A DNA stretch of 7,070 nucleotides from Dehalococcoidia bacterium UBA5629 (GTDB lineage Bacteria; Chloroflexota; Dehalococcoidia; GIF9; UBA5629), in assembly GCA_002421445.1 (NCBI GenBank), contig DIKB01000028.1, forward strand, positions 748 through 7,817, read 5' to 3'. Shown here in pieces: positions 4,801 to 7,070 of the stretch (positions are counted from its first letter, which is position 1; every line of letters begins with the position of its first letter). The notes below the pieces were generated by a model. It saw only the letters and a list, made by a program, of their open reading frames with translations, made no database searches and had not been told where the DNA came from. Position numbers and translations under genes: made by a program.

Positions 4801-5472
4801 TTATTTTCTGAAGATATTAAGAAATCTATCTTGATATTCTGTAAAGAGCCCCCATCGTTTGAGTTCTGCTACAAGCTCTGACGCATGCTGTGGGTCATCT
4901 TTAACTTTCTTGAAGAGTTCTTCAATTTGCTCTCGAGCGTGCTTTGGAACTCCCTGCTCATCAACTTTAAGAAGCCCATATTGTTGGAATTCTGCAATGT
5001 TCTGGTGGAGTGATCGGCTGGTTAGTTCATAGGTAAATTTAATAAGTGATACGTCCCACAGTTCTTCAAAGCCGATGATGATGGCACGCAACGGGTCGCG
5101 CTGATTATCTATTTGCTGATTAATGGTATTGATTATCTGCTCAAGCGGTTCGGAGACAATATTCATCTCGCGAGGTTCATTTTTGTAAGCGTAAAAGATA
5201 CCTGGAGCATATGGATTTTGTGATTCCATGAGCTCGATGAATCGCCTCGCCTGTCCGCTGAAACCTTCGAGATTAATGAGATATGATGGTGTTACTATTT
5301 TAGGTTTGGCAGCAATAACGCGACCTTCTCGAACTACGTTAACTTTATCCATCAATTCGGTAATCAGGTAGTAGTAGATGTTTGTGCTGCCAAATGTGGC
5401 CAGATTTTGCTCCGGAGATCTCAGCACTTTTGTATGTTCAATGGCATGTTGGATTTTCTTATCTAGTTCCAT
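4801..5472 (-). CDS. Conserved protein of unknown function, 223 residues
   Basis: A soluble, probably cytoplasmic protein without signal peptide, membrane segment or cysteine. The first half has a mixed pattern with a striking TNIYYYLITELMDK (30-43), a basic REGRVIAAKPKIVTPSYLIN (48-67) and an FSGQARRFIE helix (71-80). Then come FYAYKNEPREMNIVSEPLEQ (93-112) and EELWDVSLIKFTYELTSRS (136-154). The last 60 residues are charged helices (AREQIEELFKKVKDDP...), ending in an aromatic tail, TEYQDRFLNIFRK. The pattern feels familiar as a widespread hypothetical family, but I cannot name it or give it a function. It follows the MBL hydrolase gene by 17 bases with no terminator between, so the two are probably one transcript. 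SD is weak (AAGAG), so translation may depend partly on the upstream gene. Confidence 0.85.
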   Translation of the reverse strand: MELDKKIQHAIEHTKVLRSPEQNLATFGSTNIYYYLITELMDKVNVVREGRVIAAKPKIVTPSYLINLEGFSGQARRFIELMESQNPYAPGIFYAYKNEPREMNIVSEPLEQIINTINQQIDNQRDPLRAIIIGFEELWDVSLIKFTYELTSRSLHQNIAEFQQYGLLKVDEQGVPKHAREQIEELFKKVKDDPQHASELVAELKRWGLFTEYQDRFLNIFRK

Positions 5473-5489
5473 CGGACGTTCAACTCTTT

Positions 5490-6233
5490 TTAACCGAAAT
5501 AGGTTTTAATGGCCTTGAAATTTCGACGCACATTTTTACCTTCGATGATATCTCCGAACTCTGTACTATGTCCCGGCACGATAGTCTCGACATCCAGTAG
5601 TGACAGTCTATTAATGCTTTCTTTTAATGCTGACAGTTGGCCTCCGGGGAAATCCGTCCGTCCGATGCTGCCGAAGAAGATAACGTCACCAGTGATCAAT
5701 AATTTCTTCGCTGGCCAATATAAACAGACTGAGCCTGGAGAATGTCCCGGAGTGATCAAAACCTGCAGTTCCAGCCTTTTATTCCCCTCTCCAAAAATGA
5801 GCGGCCCTTCCTGCAGGTACATTGATGTAGTAAATTCGGGCGATTTCATACCGAACATCGCGTTCATTCTGACTCCCAGCGTGAGACGGAAATCATCCTC
5901 GCTTTTAGACATGGCTATTTGAATAGGGTTTTTCTGCAAGAGGGTCCCATTTGCCTCGCAGTGATCAATATGGCTATGAGTATTGATGATAAGTCCAACA
6001 TCGTCAATGCTGAACCCATCTGTTTTGATGGCTTCTCTCAGCGAATTGATACAGTCTTCTCGTGTTTCGTTGAATGTGTGTCCGGGATCAATAAGAATAT
6101 GTGGACGGCTTCCCTCCAGTACGTCGGTAAACAGGCAGCTATTGCAATTGTTACCGTTTCCGTACCACAGATAGCAATGCAAGTTATCGGCGAGAGATTT
6201 TGATATTTGATGGTTTGATGAACCGGATCTCAT
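5490..6233 (-). CDS. Metallo-beta-lactamase-fold hydrolase, glyoxalase II-like
   Basis: A 247-residue cytoplasmic enzyme of the MBL superfamily. The metal-binding set is complete: THSHIDH (H86, H88, D90, H91), PGHSPGS (H164), TGDVIF (D183) and PGHSTEFG (H222). This is the dinuclear metal site of the glyoxalase II/hydroxyacylglutathione hydrolase branch. It lacks the extra domains of flavodiiron proteins or RNA-processing members. Thioester or similar ester hydrolysis is the likely chemistry, but the substrate cannot be read from sequence. The first 15 residues (MRSGSSNHQISKS) are polar and may be a variable extension. The ATG at 6233 has AAGGAG upstream (6245-6250), eleven bases away, which is rather long. 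It is first of a two-gene unit with the 223-residue protein. Confidence 0.93.
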   Translation of the reverse strand: MRSGSSNHQISKSLADNLHCYLWYGNGNNCNSCLFTDVLEGSRPHILIDPGHTFNETREDCINSLREAIKTDGFSIDDVGLIINTHSHIDHCEANGTLLQKNPIQIAMSKSEDDFRLTLGVRMNAMFGMKSPEFTTSMYLQEGPLIFGEGNKRLELQVLITPGHSPGSVCLYWPAKKLLITGDVIFFGSIGRTDFPGGQLSALKESINRLSLLDVETIVPGHSTEFGDIIEGKNVRRNFKAIKTYFG

Positions 6234-6280
6234 GATCCTAAGTGCTCCTTTTGATCATACGACGATACTTCATAAAACTA

Positions 6281-6310
6281 ATTATCACAGAAAAAGAGAT
6301 ACTTTAGCAA
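6281..6310 (-). promoter_or_regulatory. Promoter of the MBL hydrolase operon
   Basis: On the minus strand: TTGCTA (6305-6310), an 18-base spacer and GATAAT (6281-6286), with TG one base before the -10 (TGTGATAAT), making it an extended -10. Transcription would start near 6274, giving a leader of about 40 bases that contains the SD at 6245-6250. Confidence 0.55.
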
Positions 6311-6369
6311 TTAAAACAGATGAGGCAATTGTGGATCGTTTGGCATGGTGTGCAGCAGACATATGGAGT

Positions 6370-7070
6370 CTATGCTAAGGCCAGTGCATGAATTAATGTT
6401 GAATCTACGTTGTTGTGGGTATCTTCGGTCAAATTGTCTGCGATGAGATTCGCAACCTGTACGAGTTTATTCTGCTCAGCGTTTTCCATGTATTCAACGA
6501 ACTCTTCGATTTTCCTGTTCAGCATAATTTGACGTTCGACAGATAATTTTTTAGAACGCGGCAGGCCCAGTATCGGTTGTACAAACAGGATTGGCCTCAG
6601 TAGTGCAGTCAGAAAAAGGAATTTAGCTGGACGATTTATTTTGATAGCTTTCCATGTTTCCCTGTCTCTATCCGATGGCTGAAGCAGTTCCAGTGCAAAT
6701 TGTGACTGGCAATCGATATATTCGTGTTTGATCAGGAATCTTGTTGCCTCAATGTCCATAACTGCGGCAGCAAGGTAGTTTAACGCTGTATCGAGTATTG
6801 CCGCATCAAGCCCCTTGATCATTGCCGTATGTCGGCATTCTTCTGGTATTCTGAAAATCCGAAATTCCAACGAGCCATGCAGTACCGTATGAGCAGCTTC
6901 ATGTCTTATTATGCCGAATCTGGCGAGTTTCGAAAATTCTTTGAATCGTTCATAACAGACGATGATTCTCGGGTAGTTGTGGATGATATCATGCGTGCAG
7001 ATGAGGGACTGGATACCATTTCCCTGTTCTGCATTCAGAATACCCATCCTGAGATTTTCCTCTCTCAGGA
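6370..7070 (-). CDS. Zincin-like protein with HEAAH motif (possibly 5' truncated by window)
   Basis: Read from the ATG at 7047 it has 225 residues, but the frame stays open to the window edge (…LREENLRMGIL) and the SD before 7047 is poor (GAGAGG, eleven bases away), so the true start may lie outside. RHEAAHTVLHGS contains HExxH (H49, E50, H53), the zinc site of many metallopeptidases. Downstream, AVMDIEATRFLI offers E100 as a third zinc ligand, as in gluzincins and the ImmA/IrrE group. A hydrophobic, proline-containing stretch (FLFLTALLRPILFVQPIL, 143-160) may be buried or membrane-touching. The C-terminal third is helical, with IEEFVEYMENAEQNKLVQVA. No signal peptide is visible in the part seen. 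A peptidase role is inference from the motif; no known family was identified with confidence, and similar sequences may occur in archaea. Confidence 0.75.
   Translation of the reverse strand, partial: LREENLRMGILNAEQGNGIQSLICTHDIIHNYPRIIVCYERFKEFSKLARFGIIRHEAAHTVLHGSLEFRIFRIPEECRHTAMIKGLDAAILDTALNYLAAAVMDIEATRFLIKHEYIDCQSQFALELLQPSDRDRETWKAIKINRPAKFLFLTALLRPILFVQPILGLPRSKKLSVERQIMLNRKIEEFVEYMENAEQNKLVQVANLIADNLTEDTHNNVDSTLIHALALA

Noticed and set aside
4791..4809. AGAAAAT/ATTTTCT inverted repeat at the end of the 223-residue gene
   Set aside because: The stem is AT-only apart from one pair and has no T-run on the minus strand, so it is too weak to call a terminator.
5509..6203. Plus-strand ORFs opposite the MBL gene
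   Set aside because: They are shadows of the MBL gene, which has a complete metal-binding motif set.
1..7070. CRISPR array, tRNA or rRNA genes
   Set aside because: No regularly spaced direct repeats and no recognisable tRNA or rRNA sequence were seen by eye on either strand.

Overview
The window looks like bacterial chromosome, moderately AT-rich, with strong Shine-Dalgarno (SD) sequences before several genes (GGAGG-type before yajQ, the transposase and the secreted protein). YajQ and YgbA are bacterial families, and the mix with a DUF1998 helicase, a short 'GNQNARKHGFYS' protein fragment and a conserved 223-residue protein reminds me of anaerobic Chloroflexota (Dehalococcoidia-like). That lineage call is an impression from protein flavour, not a proof. 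No rRNA, tRNA or CRISPR array was seen.

Layout. 1-1050 (+) is the C-terminal end of a DUF1998/MrfA-type DNA repair helicase, cut by the window edge. Its last codons are overlapped from the other strand by a truncated small gene. 1122-1669 is an AT-rich gap with tiny ORFs, a G-rich run, two adjacent hairpins and a LexA-like half-conserved palindrome. 1670-2757 is a single IS630-family insertion sequence with an intact DDE transposase, imperfect terminal inverted repeats and a TA target duplication. Convergent to it is yajQ (2809-3300, -), then ygbA (3441-3752, -), a cysteine-rich family tied to nitrosative stress in enterobacteria. Divergent from ygbA is a secreted single-domain beta-sandwich protein (3915-4529, +), closed by a 16-bp perfect hairpin. 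On the minus strand follow a conserved protein of unknown function (4801-5472) and a metallo-beta-lactamase-fold hydrolase (5490-6233), a two-gene unit behind a recognisable promoter. Last is an HEAAH zincin-like protein (6370-7070, -), whose start may lie beyond the edge.

How the parts relate. The MBL hydrolase and the 223-residue protein are the only convincing operon. The rest are single genes. The most interesting detail is at the transposase start: the promoter uses the terminal repeat as its -35, and a 7-bp inverted repeat can fold the start codon away only in RNA that begins upstream of that promoter. This resembles the fold-back inhibition known from IS10 and IS50. I found no convincing new defence or metabolic system. 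The best other leads are the unknown-function pair with the MBL hydrolase and the zincin-like protein.
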